From Spirogloea muscicola (lineage: Eukaryota > Streptophyta > Zygnematophyceae > Spirogloeales > Spirogloeaceae), in the NCBI GenBank assembly GCA_009602725.1, contig WELB01000051.1, positions 7,082 to 67,326 on the forward strand: a DNA stretch of 60,245 bases. The letters run 5' to 3'. The notes under the pieces are model-generated. The model had not been told where the DNA came from. It did not search any database and was given only the letters and a program-made list of their open reading frames with translations. This document shows positions 21,803 to 38,100 of this stretch, piece after piece. Numbering within the stretch: the first letter of the stretch is position 1; each line of letters starts with the position of its first letter. The position numbers were made by a program, and so were the translations under genes.

Positions 21803-24625
21803 TGCGCGCTGCGACGCTGTCTCTTCAGCTCGTTTTCATCGTCTTCCTGCCCTCGCTGGTCTTCTTCAACCTGGGGAGCGCCGTGACGCTTCAGAAGGTC
21901 GTGGACTGGTGAGCGTAGCTCAGTGCCTTCTGTAAGGCCTTAGACAGCTTGCTAGGCAGAAATCGTGGGCAAGTTGCTGACCTGCAATACGGCCCTCTTT
22001 GGCTGCACTGGCCTAACTCACATCCATTTATTTACGGTGGCCATCACCTTCTGTGCCATTTGTCTATGCTAGCAGTGCTAGGTGCTGAAGGATAAAGCTA
22101 GTGGAAATGCTTGTGACCATCTCACCGGACGGCCTTTGCCCAACCTCAACTATATGCGGCTCATTTTTTCTGCTGCTCAGAAACACACCTAGCTATTTGC
22201 TGCAGGTGGTACATGCCGCTGAATGTGCTCATCTGCTGCCTGGTAGGGTCAGCCCTTGGCTGGCTAGTGACCTTCATCTGCGGCACACCGAGGCAGCACC
22301 GCAGCCTCACAATCGCCTGCTGCTGCATTGGTAGGTGAGATTGAGTGGACAACTTTCCATTCAATTTGAGCTCTTTCCTGGGACCTGCTTAAGTTGTGCA
22401 TATGGACCCCGAGTACTGATAAGTAGATGGAATTGTTCTAGTCAATAATTTATGGCAGAAGTAGCAAAGAGCAATCAAAAGTGCACTGACACATGATTAA
22501 TGTTGTGTATGTGCTCAAGGTAATGTTGGCAACCTCCCTCTGGTATTAGTTGCCACTGTTTGCAGCGAGGCAAAGAATCCCTTTGCTCCTCCTGCCGAGT
22601 GTCATAAGCAAGGCATAGCTTATGTCTCGTATGGCATGTGGGTAAGTACGCTACACGTGAATACTACTAGGTACATGCATCATGCATTCGTCGCCAATGG
22701 AGACAGATTTGAGAGGATAGAAGAAGACAAAAATGTCCACCAGTTTAGTCAGTTGTAATTGCAAGTTTTTCAATGTCTCTCCTGGCATGGAAATGCTTCC
22801 TAGCATTAGGCAAAATGGCAGACAAGAAGGAAGGTTTTCTGAACAGGACAAGGAGTTGATCAGAGCTTCCTCCTATACCTGCCTGCAGATGGCTGTGGTT
22901 GTGATGTGGACCTTCGTATACAATCTCTTGAAACCTTCAGAGTGCGACCTGAGTCTTCCTGACACTGTACAGCAGTTGGAAGTCACAAAGAACAATTTTG
23001 AGCGCACCCTGGAGAACGTCAAACTTGCTGAAGAGGCTGAAGTGGTCACTCCTGGTGCTGTTGGTGCATCATATAACAAAGAAGCAGGGCCACTGCATCT
23101 GCCCCTTCAGACTGTCAAGGCACTGGGTGCTGAAGAAGACCAAGCCTTGCTGCCAGCCAACGCAAAGAGCTCTATGTTGATACCACAATTTGAGCTAGAG
23201 CAAGAACGACATGCTTTCAATAACGACTGCATCGTCAGTCTCATCCAAGGCCCATTGACATACTACAATTGGATCAGCCGTTACTGCCGGTGGCAAGACA
23301 TCTTCACACCTCCCACATGTGCCGCCGTACGCTCATTGCAATTCATGCGCCTTTGTAGTGTTGTGGACACTCTTTCGTTTTGTAGGCATCACAAAGCACA
23401 CACTCCAAGCATCAAGTACTGTACAATCTTCATGCACCTTAGCTTATGAAGGAGACTGCATTGGCATTGACTTGCAAAAAATTTACCTGCCTTGAATGCC
23501 TTGATGAGCTTGTCTGAGCATGTTTTGGCTGCTGCGTGATGTGGCTGGGCCACATGTCTGCTGATGTGCTCATGCAGGCTGTTGTACTGTTGACAGCAGC
23601 TCCTTGCCCTTATAGTTGGTGTCATTCCGTCTTTAAAGAGCGTATTCTTTGGCCAGGCGGCTCAACTAAGCCTTCTCACTGATACATTGAATGTGCTAGG
23701 GTAAGTTGCTTCCAGTCGAGTTCAATATACGTGGAGCACTTTTGCCAGACAGTCCTGGACTGCTGGGAATTTCATTCAGTGACTGTTAGCAGCATGTTCA
23801 TGGTCTGACCACTGACCTTGCTGCTTGTCAAGCTAAGGTTGTCAACTGCTTCTGACACTGAAGACTCAACCCTCACTGCAGGATGGCGATGATCCCATCA
23901 ATGATGCTCGTTCTTGGTGGAAATCTAACAAAAGGTAGAGAGTATCTCTAGGATACCCTACATTCCCCATACTATTGTTTTCATGAAGACGTGCCAGTGC
24001 ACTTATGTGTGTCCCACATGCTTAAGCTAAAACCTTTGCTAAGCTAAAGCGTGTGTACTTGAGGTTGACAAGTCCGTTATCTGTTCCAGGCCCAGGTGAT
24101 TCAAACTTGGGATGGAGAACAGTAGTCGGCATCACTATCACAAGACTAGTACTATTACCCATTGTTGGGATAGGAATCATATTTTTGGTGGACAGGCTGG
24201 GCTTGTTGCCCTTAAATGACCCCCTCTTTCGCTTCGTATTGCTTCTGCAGTTTGCCATGCCAACTGCCATCAATGTTGGTGAGTGCAGGATCATCTACCC
24301 ACCTCTTTCTGCTATGAGCTTCTGGTGATTGATGACCAGCAAGAGATCAGCAGGCACAGAAATTCTGTAGCATCCCATTTCCCAAGTGTGTTGTGAGCTG
24401 CAGTAAGCCCTCAAAGCATAACAACTTTCAACTGCTTATGTGGCATGACATTTGCATCAGACGTGGATGTCTTACACATTGAGTTCCTTGCTTGTAGGTA
24501 CTGTTAGTGCATTGCATGGAACTGGTGAACGGGAGGCGTCCATTATCCTCTTCTGGCAATATAGCTCAGCTGTACTATCCATGACAGTGTGGATCATGGT
24601 CTTCTTTTCGATTCTTTCCGCCTAA
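21803..24625 (+). CDS. PIN-LIKES (PILS) auxin carrier family protein, 5' end unresolved
   Basis: A multi-pass membrane carrier of the auxin-efflux-carrier superfamily; PILS proteins act in the ER and regulate intracellular auxin. Supported exons: ~21803-21908 (LVFIVFLPSLVFFNLGSAVT), 22206-22330 (WWYMPLNVLICCLVGSALGW), 22520-22641 (GNVGNLPLVLVATVCSEAKN), 22889 onward (MAVVVMWTFVYNLLK and a hydrophilic central loop), ~23597-23700 (LIVGVIPSLKSVFFG, LLTDTLNVLG), 23882-23934 (MAMIPSMMLVLGGNL), 24090-24278 (GDSNLGWRTVVGI, FRFVLLLQFAMPTAINVG) and 24498-24625 (TVSALHGTGEREASIILFWQ, ending FFSILSA-stop). Phases agree at nearly all joins. The central-loop exon's 3' border near 23170-23450 and all N-terminal helices before 21803 are not settled. 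Two hydrophobic bundles flank the loop, as in the family. Confidence 0.88.
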
Positions 24626-25935
24626 AGCCGAAGTGTTTGGTTGTTGCAGATTATCCTCTGGCAGATGGACGCAAATCAATCCTTGCCCATGTAAGCAGAT
24701 ACTACAGATACGTTGCAGAGAGGTTCTGTTAGAGATGTCCTGCTTTTTGTCGTGCACTTGATGTGAGCAAAGCTTATGCCAAACAAGGTCAAACGGAGTT
24801 GCGTCACTTCTAATAAGCTGTATTTGCACTCCTTAACTGAGACCTTTTGATTTTGATTGTTGGCATCTAAAAGCAATTGCATTTTCACTGGAGCACTGAT
24901 GCGTGTGCAATTGCACTGTGAGTGCAGTGTCGAAATGCAGGATTCTGGTTGCCAAGGTCGCTCTTGTAAATGAGATGGATGGCATGACATTGCAAGATCA
25001 AATTGAGTAGTACATCTCTCAAATGTGACTCAGTAATGTGGTTCGGTAGATGGAAGCCAGTCATCGGCTAGCCCCCCAGTACGCCCCAAGCTAAAAGATG
25101 CACGTGCAGTCCAACTAGTCAAGTAGAGCCAGGTGAATTAAGAGCACTGGATGAAGTAAGGTTGCTTAAGAAAATCTGCTCTTTGATGGGCTAATGCTGA
25201 TGAAGAGGAATGAGTGAGATAAGGGCATGCGTGTATGCAACTTAGGGATTATGAGCTGCTTGCAGATTAGGATGTGTAGACTGACACTGATGCTGGATGC
25301 AATGGTATGAGTATAAGGTCGCTGAGCCATGATGCTCCTCATTGTTGCTGGATGCGAGCTCACGAAGCATACAACTTGTGGGGCTATCTGTGGCCATGTC
25401 GAGGCATGCAGTGAGTCCCAGCAATTCATTGGTACCAGTAAGATGTGTGGATCCAACTTGTAAATCTCAAGCCCCCCACGTTGTTCAACTTTTTCTTTCC
25501 TACTTACTTCAAGTACAAATTTGACAAAGCCCAACACCTCCACCAAAGTGGCATTGGTCGGGGCCTGCACAGTGGACGCCAAGTTACTGTTGGGGCCAGA
25601 AGGCTCTAATGAGTGGCAGGCTCGATCAGCTGACTAGGGCTGCCCTACTTGACATTGTCCGGACTGTCGCCTCATGTCTCATCTACATTGACTATTGAGC
25701 TACTTCTCCTGCGCATAAGTCACTCTGCTTTGTTACCGCACCCCAGGCTTTCGATTTGAATCTGCGTGCTAGCCGTGCCTTGGCTGCCGCCTCAGCATTT
25801 TGTGGGGTGACTTCTTTCCTGCAGCAACTCATGTCAAAATAGCAGCTGTTCACAAGTGGTCAGAGGGTGGCCATTGGCAGTAGCCAGTAGTCCTGGCCAG
25901 TCGAGTAAACTGTGCTTCCATGGTGGCATCGCCCT
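24626..25935. other. intergenic, no gene recognised
   Basis: A minus-strand splice-like open frame at about 25505-25570 (APTNATLVEVLGFVKFVLE before GTAAGT) could be an exon of an unidentified gene, but no family or neighbouring exon could be assigned. The rest shows nothing. 25740-25800 has a weak LINE C-terminal resemblance (LNLRASRALAAASAF). Confidence 0.4.
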
Positions 25936-26455
25936 AGGGCATATTGGGAGAATGTTTTCTTTCTTCGCTTTCGAACTTTGCTCATTCCCTTTTTCTGGGC
26001 AGGCCAATCACAGCCATTGAGAAAGTGCTCGCCCATTGAGGAAGAAGAGATTCCGTGTATTTGAAACAAACGTAGGCCAATTGAGGATAGGGGCTGGAAA
26101 AAACCAGCCCAACAAAGCATGGACAAAGCACGAGAAGGTGGCCAGGGGAAGCGCTAAGAAAAATAAGCACAAACAGAAACAAAGCAGCAACGAATCACTC
26201 AGTAACCCCTGCTAACAAGCAGCCGCAGATCAGAGATGCTAGGCTCCTGCAAGTGGGTCCCCTGGCCACAGCCATCAGAAGAAGAAAGAGCTCGCCCATT
26301 GAGGATAGGGGCTGGAACAGCCAGCCCAAAAAAGAATGAGCAGAGTACAAGAAGCCCAAGAAGAAGGGGGCCAGGCGAAGCACTAAGGGGAAGCACTAAG
26401 AAAGAAGCACACAAGAAGAAAAGCAGCTACTAACTACTCAGCCATCGCCCTCTAC
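25936..26455 (-). mobile_element. LINE 3'-tail fragments, two in tandem
   Basis: On the minus strand, tail units with TTAGCGCTTCCCCTGG appear near 26150 and 26385. Each is followed by a GGGCTGG...CCAGCCC hairpin (near 26095 and 26308) and ATGGGCGAGC. 26199-26245 encodes an SDLRLLVSRGY-like end, almost the same as at 75-110. A TATTTGAAACAAACG segment lies near 26058. Confidence 0.6.
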
Positions 26456-26874
26456 CGGAAGAGTCTTTCATCTGGTGATGGAGCTACTTCTCTTCGGAGG
26501 CGGCCGCCCCGCCAAGGTGCCGCCGTCGGCGCCGCCTCGCTTGGCGCCGCTTCCGAGGCGCTCGCCCCACCAGGGCCGCCGTCAGGCCGCGCCGCTGCCA
26601 GACGGCGACAAGTGGATGCGTGAATGGGGCTCCACAGCCGCCCGATTCGCTCCATCGACGGCGCAAGGGCACCACGTGGCGGCGCCCCCAGGAGCTGGGA
26701 GGGGGCTCCGCCACTCGGCCATGTGGCGGGGAGGGGTCGGACCGGCGGTGCTGCCCGGAGAGAAATTTTCTCGGCGGGCAGCTGCCCGGCTGGCTGGTGC
26801 TCGGAAAGAACCATCGCCAATACGGTCACGCCGTCGTCACTCCATCATTGGCGCCCTCCCGCCGATCGCCTTGC

Positions 26875-26875
<1 letters not shown>

Positions 26876-26908
<33 letters not shown>

Positions 26909-26914
26909 AGGCGC
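26876..26914. repeat. (CCG)n microsatellite
   Basis: About eleven uninterrupted CCG units in the GC-rich region just upstream of the GAPDH start codon. Confidence 0.85.
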
Positions 26915-26956
26915 CTGATCCGCAGTCCAGCCAGCTCTCCGCTGCTGGGACAAGCC

Positions 26957-30357
<3,401 letters not shown>

Positions 30358-31299
30358 GCTTGAGCAAACAGCCTGAAAGGACAATGATAGCAGGCAATCT
30401 GTTTGGCGGAGCGCTTGGGACATGCAACACACCTTTAGTCGTTGCTTGTAACATTAAGTTGCCATATTTGGAAACTGTTATCCCAATCGGGACCAGCATC
30501 CTTTACATGTCTGGAGCAATCATACGTAGAAGCAAAGTCGCTCTCTTATCTCCTTATCACTTCATGCAACATGGATCCAGCAATCATCTGCAATCAATGT
30601 CAGGGCTATTAAAATTGAGTCAGTGCTTATGTAAACAGCAGACCAAGTTTACTACCTTCAAAGATGAGACCGAGGGCTTAGGTCAATGGGGTCATCCGTG
30701 TCTTCAACTGGAGCTAATACGGATTCTATGCAACTCTAGAAAGGCTCCAGGATAGGCAAGGGTGACTTTCGAATGGACAATCGTGGAACTACATCGTAAC
30801 AAATGAGGTACAATCTCGCCCATCTCCTGAAAAAGATTATTGACCTCGATGATGTCTACTGAATATTGGTTCGTCATTGCTGCTGCAACATCATCAGAAA
30901 GATCTTGCAAAGATGGTGACAATGGCTGTGGAAGGCCAGCCCATAAAGATTGGAGAATACTCCGAGGCGTTGGAAGTGCTAAACCACACAGCTATGCAAG
31001 TGCCTTATACAAGTAGCTGCTCATGTGTTTCTAAGTTCACCTTGTGTGCACCGCGCCATTTCTCTCCAAGTCGCAGCTGCAAATTTGCAGCCAGAAAGTT
31101 GTCACCACCCTAAAGTTGCCCTCAGAAGCACAGCCAAAGCGCAGCGTGCCAGCGAGTGCACTCGAGTTGCCTAGGTATGCTGCAGTGCAAGTGATAGATG
31201 CATGCGGAACATCTGAGCGAGCGAGCAGTAGTCCAGTGGAAATATGGACACGGCGGAGTACTTAGCTCAGGTTACGAATACTGCACTAATCTCATGGAA
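30358..31299. other. intergenic after GAPDH
   Basis: The 3' flank of the GAPDH gene. Short open frames without motifs; I see no gene, repeat or RNA. Confidence 0.5.
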
Positions 31300-31800
31300 G
31301 CATTCCTAGCTTCTGCTTCTGTGCACACACAAGCCTCCCTTGGCCTCCCTTTCATGTCATGCCCACGGCGCACCTTTTCTCTTCTCTGGACAGGAGAGCT
31401 TCTTATCCTCTTGGAAGAGAGAAGGCGCGCGGGGCGCATGAAATGAAAGGGAGGCCAATTCAAGCCAACACATTGTTCAGGCAAAGCGAAGATAGGAAGC
31501 CAAGGTACTTACGAAGAAAGTCGCTTCCACTAGTGGGCGATGGCTGTGAGTGGCCAGGCCAGAGTGAAAATAGAGGACTCTTATAGGACTTATAGAATAG
31601 GATCAGCTCTCCCAGAATCAGCTCTTCCAAATTGACAGCAATGACTGTGAGAGGCCAGCCCAAAGAACTGGACAAGGTCTGAAAGGGCCGTATAGAAGAA
31701 GTGGCTCTCCCAATGGGCTCCAGGGCTGAGAGAAGAAAGAGAAGATATACGGAGGACTCTTTACTGGCAATGAGAAACAGAGGCTCCCAAGCTCGTGGGG
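31300..31800. mobile_element. repeat cluster with inverted pair
   Basis: Two copies of the GGCCTCCCTTTCAT...GCGC repeat face each other at 31342-31381 and 31419-31456. From 31490 there are LINE tail pieces with TGTGAGAGGCCAGCCC-type hairpin remnants near 31545 and 31645. All are fragments. Confidence 0.55.
31342..31456. repeat. imperfect inverted repeat, ~38-bp arms
   Basis: The left arm starts GGCCTCCCTTTCAT and the right arm ends ATGAAAGGGAGGCC, with a spacer of about 40 bp. The arms are two copies of the same dispersed repeat in opposite orientation. Confidence 0.7.
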
Positions 31801-32114
31801 TGACAGCACTTTGCTGCAGGCAAGGCCGTTGCAGTGCGACGATGCAGTGCTTCGCATCTCGCGGCTGGACGTCTGGACGCCTTGCAGCAGCTGGCGGCGG
31901 GGCCGCTGGCCGTCGTGGCGAGACGGGCCGCGCTCAGCCGACGCTCGTTAGCTTGCCAGCATGCTAACGAGCACAGCGCGATGAGAGCCGCCACTATGCA
32001 AACGCCGAGGGCTGCACGGCGGCGGAGGCCATCCTGCCACTGCTAGCCAACGTCGCTGAGCCTGCGGAGGCGCTTGGCTTACCGACGCCGCGTGACGAGC
32101 CTCGCGGCCTCAGC

Positions 32115-35100
32115 ATGGGCGAGCAGACGGACCACGCCCTCGACGGCTTCGAGTCGCAGGAGGAAGACGACGACGAGGTATGCTGCTACCAGCACGGCTT
32201 ACATGGACAGCTTAGCCCTTGACGTCCCTCCTGGACTCTGTGCCCAGTTTGACGTATCTCTCAAACCTGCACTCTAGATGACGGACGTGCAGCGGCCGTC
32301 ATGGTATAAGCACGTTATATGATCATTTTCCACAGCTTCTGTGGAGCTACCCAGGCGGGCTAATGCTGGGAACACCGGTACTAATACACTGTGTTAGTAC
32401 CTAACACAGGCACCAATTCCGTCTGTGGTTGTATCTGCAGGTGGAAGGATTTGAGGACTACACCCTGGCCTCCCCTTGGGAAAGGTCAGCACACGCTCAA
32501 TCAAAGTAGCAGCTATCTATCATTCTCCTTGCCTGCCTGCTGCAGAGGTTGTTCACTGTATAAGCCTAATTCGAAAACGTAAAGATGCGCACAAGCTACA
32601 CATGAATTACTGCATGTCTGCAGTCTACGCACTTTCCAATGCTATGCCTGCTTCTGTCATGAACAGGTTCATTGCCATTGTTGAGGGAGCCTGCAGACAG
32701 TGGCAGGTGGACAGAGAGTCCAGCATGGCATCCCAATGTCTGGAAGGCGCCTCTGAGATGAGGTACTTCAGCCAAGTCTGCATCTACTGCAGCACAGAAT
32801 ACACGCTCACGTACTACTTCTCCACGGAGTCCAGTCACAACTCCAACAGCCGCTTTGGCGCACTCGACTTCGAAGGAGCTAGCAAGGGTGATCACAATGA
32901 CCATAACTGGAGCATGTGAACATATCATATTCCTCATATTGGCTACTCTAAATTTGCAGACCTGTGGAGCAGCTCAGAAGCCATCATGATGCCTGTGACT
33001 TCGCAAAGAATTGACGCTGTAGCAACTTACCAGGGGCATGTGCACAGGCCCATATTATCCTGAGCACCGTGTCAAGACCCTACAGCTGCTGTTCGGCGTG
33101 AAAGACCTTGTGGTGACTATCGCCTGTTGGCTTTGCACTTGCCTCATGGGTGTCCCCCTTGACATGCAAGATTGCTCATTTGCTACAAAGAAGTCCTAGA
33201 CAAGCTGTTGTAGCCTTCAAAAGCCCGTAACATCTTGATGGCTTGTGATTTAAGTGCAGCTCTGCCAAAGACTGCCGAGTGACTGTACTTCGTAACCTGG
33301 TTACTCACAGATTCCTGAGTGCCTCTTTCTCTGCTAGGTTCTTGAACCGCCCAACTCAACAAAACCTGCAGCTGATCAGATGCAGAGTGAAGCCACTTTC
33401 CTGCTCAGCACACTGACAGTGGCGCTCTGCAACTGTAACAGGTCTACTCTTGACTCTCCCTCACAGAGAAAGATCAAAAGTTCATCATCAGCTAGTGTGT
33501 AGTATGTTCAACGCCCTCACAACGGCTGAACCTCCAATGCATGACATTCCTCGGGTTTAGAGTGTGTGTTGCTCCATGCAGTAGGGAGGCTGTACTTGAC
33601 ACCAGGTTTGACAGAGTTTCAGGTTTGACAAAGTTGAGGAGGCAGTCTTCTGTAAGTATCTGCTGCATGCCTGAAGCATGATGGAACCCACAGTCCATGT
33701 CTTGCTTGATTGCAGTGACTGGCCTGCATTTGTATCAACAGCCAGTCCTGACACCCGGTACGAAGGAGTCAAAACAGCAGGCAGTTATTCGTACCATTAC
33801 AAGAGTGACCTTGCCAGGAAGAAGTATGCCAGTGACCTGCTAACCTTCCCTGGCCTCTTCAACCAATTCATAGAATCGGTGAGCCACTGCTTTCATCAAG
33901 CAGGGCATATTCGCTGACTGGACTGCAGCAACGAGCTTGCAAGCCAATTGCAAAAAGCAAGGCCAATCTGCAATAGACTTGGTTGAGGTCTGCTATTGAG
34001 AGGATGCATCTGTGTGGGTGGTTAGCATCCCTTGACCCAAACGTGGTCTGATTATGTATATTAACTCCTGCCAGAAGTACCACGACACCTCGACAAGCGG
34101 TCAAGATACAGTGGCCCTGCGCCTCACCTACCGGACACCTCTAAGAGGCTCCGAGTACGGGGAAGATGGCAGCTGCAAGGCCCTCCCAAGCAACCAAGCC
34201 GAGCTCTCTGAGGAGATATGGGGCCCGGAACCGCCTTGGGACTCGGAGTGCCCGTGGGCCGATTGGCACTCCATGGACGACCCTGTGAAAGGTTGTCCAA
34301 CTGGAGCTTGATGGTCACCAAATGTCTCATGACATGTGCTTCTTAGTACTCGGTGTTGAAGATGAATGCGTAGCACAACTACAAATGAACAGTAAGCTAA
34401 CAATAACAATAACAATAACAATAACAATAACAATAACAATAACATTCCCCCCACTTTTCAGTACCAGCTTCAGCGAAAGAGGTTTGTGGGCTGCACTTTG
34501 ATGAAGGTGAAGAGGAGCAGGCATACTCCTAATTGAGCTGGACCAAGTCATATGCTTACACCACAGTGGTGCATGCTTTGAAGGCTTTGAAGTAGTGGCC
34601 ACCTGGCGAAATCGAAGACTCTCAGATGCTACTGATGCTGCCATGTTGGAGAACTCGTCCGCCCTTGAAGCTGACAAGTGGCATTTACGTGTAGTGCAAG
34701 CGCCTATATGGTCAGCAATCGTAGGCCAGCAACAATAACAATTATTGACCCTCCTTAGATTCTTCAAGGCATCAATCCAATATTTGCCTGTTCTGTTGGC
34801 TGCTTGTCAAACTCACTGCGCTGCACATGCTTGCATACTGTACCTTAAAGCAGTTGCTTTGTCAATCATTTGCGCAGGACGGAGGATGCAACGGATGAGG
34901 CAAACATGCCCGGCTTCGCTGGGCGACTGCAGGCAATGTCAGCAGCTCTTGGAGTGGCAGATGCTCATCCATTCATGGAGGACTACATAACAGGTCAGAG
35001 TGCAGTGAGGTTGCAGATTAATTGCAGAGGCCATCTAATCTGCAGACTCAGAAGTCAAGGTCTTGGAAGAATGGGCTGTAGTCCTTCATAAGATTAAGCT

Positions 35101-38100
35101 CCAGGACTTGGAGTATCAGTCTCATCAGTAATTCTGAATCTAAGAAAGGCTGAGTGACTGCTTCTCTTGTGTCAGTCTTTGGCAAGTTGGGCTGCGTGGG
35201 CAGAAGTTGCCTTCCATGCAACTTGCCATCGGCATCTGCCTGTGGTCCTTGGGAGGACGGCACTGATTGACCCTCTTGCATCCATGACAGCAAGCTTGCC
35301 TGGCGACGGATCAGGGCTTACAGTTCCACCACCTGCAGTGCTTGAGAGAGTTCTCAAAGATCTGTTCGAGTCTGGTATGCCTTACCCACTTGCACAACGA
35401 CAACTGCTGCTGCTGTTGCTGGCAGTAGTCCATGCATTGAGAAGTGTGGCTCTGCAGTGACAATACTTGCCTTGCCCATGGCTAAATTGCAAATATAGCC
35501 ATGTCAAACCACTTGCTAGGCTACTTGCATATACCATTCGTAAAAGTAGCACACAAGGCAATTTCTTGCCACATCCTTTTGTACGTGGGCAGGACAAGAC
35601 AAAGAGGACAACAATTCTGGTGCGCAGAGATTGCTGCTGGGCAAGACTGCTCCGCCAGACTCTCTACTGAGCCGACTGGCTCTGCATGCCTTACGTTTTG
35701 GAACTTGCAACATACGGGGTGTGTGCCTTCGGCTTTCGGGCTTGCGCTATTGAACGAGGCTGGTAGAAGGCAAACCAACAAACATGCTGCAGCCACCGTG
35801 TCACTAGGAACTCCTCCTTAATCTGCACATTTAGTTGTCCATTCTTACCGAGATGTCTGGCGAATCTTGTGCAGCAATTGCAGTCCTATGGACAGAGTTT
35901 GTGAGGGAGGTGAGGTGGCACTGGGATGAAGGACTACCACTGCCGCGAGTGCAAGCTTCCACTCCTGATTTTTGCTGTTGCCTCCTGCATCAGAAATTGC
36001 AAATGGTCATTACCTGCTTCTCTTATCCTTCTTACTTATCCTGTCTTTGACAGAGGCAGCATTGAATAGAGTGCATCAGCTGCACTGCCTGATCAGATTG
36101 CAAGGTCATTCTCTCCTTCAATTAGACCGGCCTTTCAGTTAGGCCACAGCACTGGGTTCCTTCTGATGCTGTGGTGCTTACTGCAATTTATCAGCTGGCT
36201 ATCTGCATAAGAATGAAGATCGCAGGAGCGACAGAAGGGCCTGAGCCTGAAAGAGAGCACAATAACCTGGACGACAAGGAGGAGTCGGAATATTTGCATG
36301 CTCAAGCTAGCAACAGAAGATCCTCGGAGCCGGTAACTTTGATTCCTGATTAGTAGCATAAGTGCTGCTGAGCCCTTCCCAATGCGCAGAGATTTGCGTT
36401 CCGCACAACAAAGACACAGCCAGAAATGTTCGTTTAGTGGTCTAGGTCCCTGCTGCGACTCTGTTTCATCACAATCCAGCGACTGTGTGGCAAACTTGAC
36501 AATCATACTCAACTGCCCAGCAGGACACTTTGACTGCTCACGGCATTGTCAAAAGCGAGGCTGACGACGACCTCATGGACACAGAGAGCAACGAAACCAC
36601 TTATGAAAGCTGTTCTGATCCTGACAGGTTTGGTGCTATATTCTGACTAGGATTCAGGCCCATGCCAATACCATCATGGGCCTTCAGGTCTAGGATCCAG
36701 GATTAGCATTCGGCATTCAGGGAAACTACATAATGGTCAGGCAGTGTACTAAATAGCTATCGCTGGCACTTTCTGACATCCGGTCCTCTATTGCCATCAC
36801 AGTGCTGGATTTGCGCAGCCAGGCGATGCTGCTTCTGCATCAGACCAGGGAGCTGGGGAGAAAGCTTCGCCTTCTCCTAAGAGGAGTGGAACCTGGCAGC
36901 CTTTTGGCAACGAGATGCTTCTTGAAGTACGCCATCGCATGTTTGCTCCCCTGACGCAGGTAAAGTAAGACCTGTCTCAAATTCATGTCTGCTGGAATTT
37001 CGAGCCATTCTTGGTGACTATTAGCGGCTCCTGGCATAGCTGCCCATATATATTACATTGATGTTACAACGTCCTTTGACAGGAGGCTCCCTACATGACC
37101 GAAGACATGCTCGAGGAGCGGGAGCAAGCACTTGCTGGGCTGGGCAACTCGACTTCGGTCAGTCACTTCCAGTCAAATAGTTGTGTTTGAATGTGCACGG
37201 CAGCACATCTGCAGTCAAATACTCAATGAAAGACCCGTCACAGAGACATATGAATGTTAGTTGGTCCATCAAGCTGCAGGGAAAGTGTTGTGATCTGGTG
37301 GTGGAATATTGCAGGCCAAGGAGACAAGAGCCAGAATGCAAAGCGGAATGCTTGCATCAGGTGCAAAAAGAGGAATAAAATTCTACTGTATTGACTGCCA
37401 TGTTGATTAGATGTGAATATAATCTGAGAGCAACTGAGCTGGCTCATTCCTTGATTTGATCATTAGAATTCTGTCATGTGACAGATATGGCAGCCTTCAA
37501 AGCCGCCAACCCAGGCGCAGTGCTGGCTGACTTTGTGAGATGGCACTCGCCTCGAGACCGGGTGGTCAGAGAGGATGAGGTGCATGGCCAGTCCGAGGCA
37601 CCAAGCTCTGCTGCAGATCATGCGGCATGGCCGCCAGCGGGTCAGCTCTTTGCACGAATGGAAGAAAGCGGCAACCTGTGGAGGGAGGTGTGGGACAAGG
37701 CAGAAGCTGCCCCAGCTTTCAAGCAGAGGCCTCTCTTTGACCACACAAGGGAAGCGGAGAAGGTAGGCTTCAATGAGATAAGCATGATTGTAAGAGCCAT
37801 CAAGGCTCTCTAATGTTGTGTTTACATTAGCGGGCAGACTTTTGAGACGTCTGATTCATGTGCTGTGACAGCAAACACGGCAGATTGACCTGAAGGTGCA
37901 AGCGCAGATGGTCTGATGCTCTTCTTATGACTTGCAAATATTTAAGCACTTGTGGTCTTCATTAACATTGACAGGTGATGCACTACCTGGAGACAATCAA
38001 TCCCCAAGACCTGATAGGTCAGCTACTGGACATTGCCGCGGCGTCCGCTGCGCACGTCCTCACACAGCCTGGCTCTCTCGAGGACAACCCAGTCCTTCGT

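Noticed and set aside
25166-25582. 138-residue minus-strand ORF as a gene
   Set aside because: Only one short stretch looks coding; no family, no second exon, so left as unassigned.
34128-34767. Minus-strand frames with long Leu or Val-Ile runs
   Set aside because: They are translations of the AACAAT microsatellite and of Rab3GAP exons in the wrong strand; no splice or motif support.
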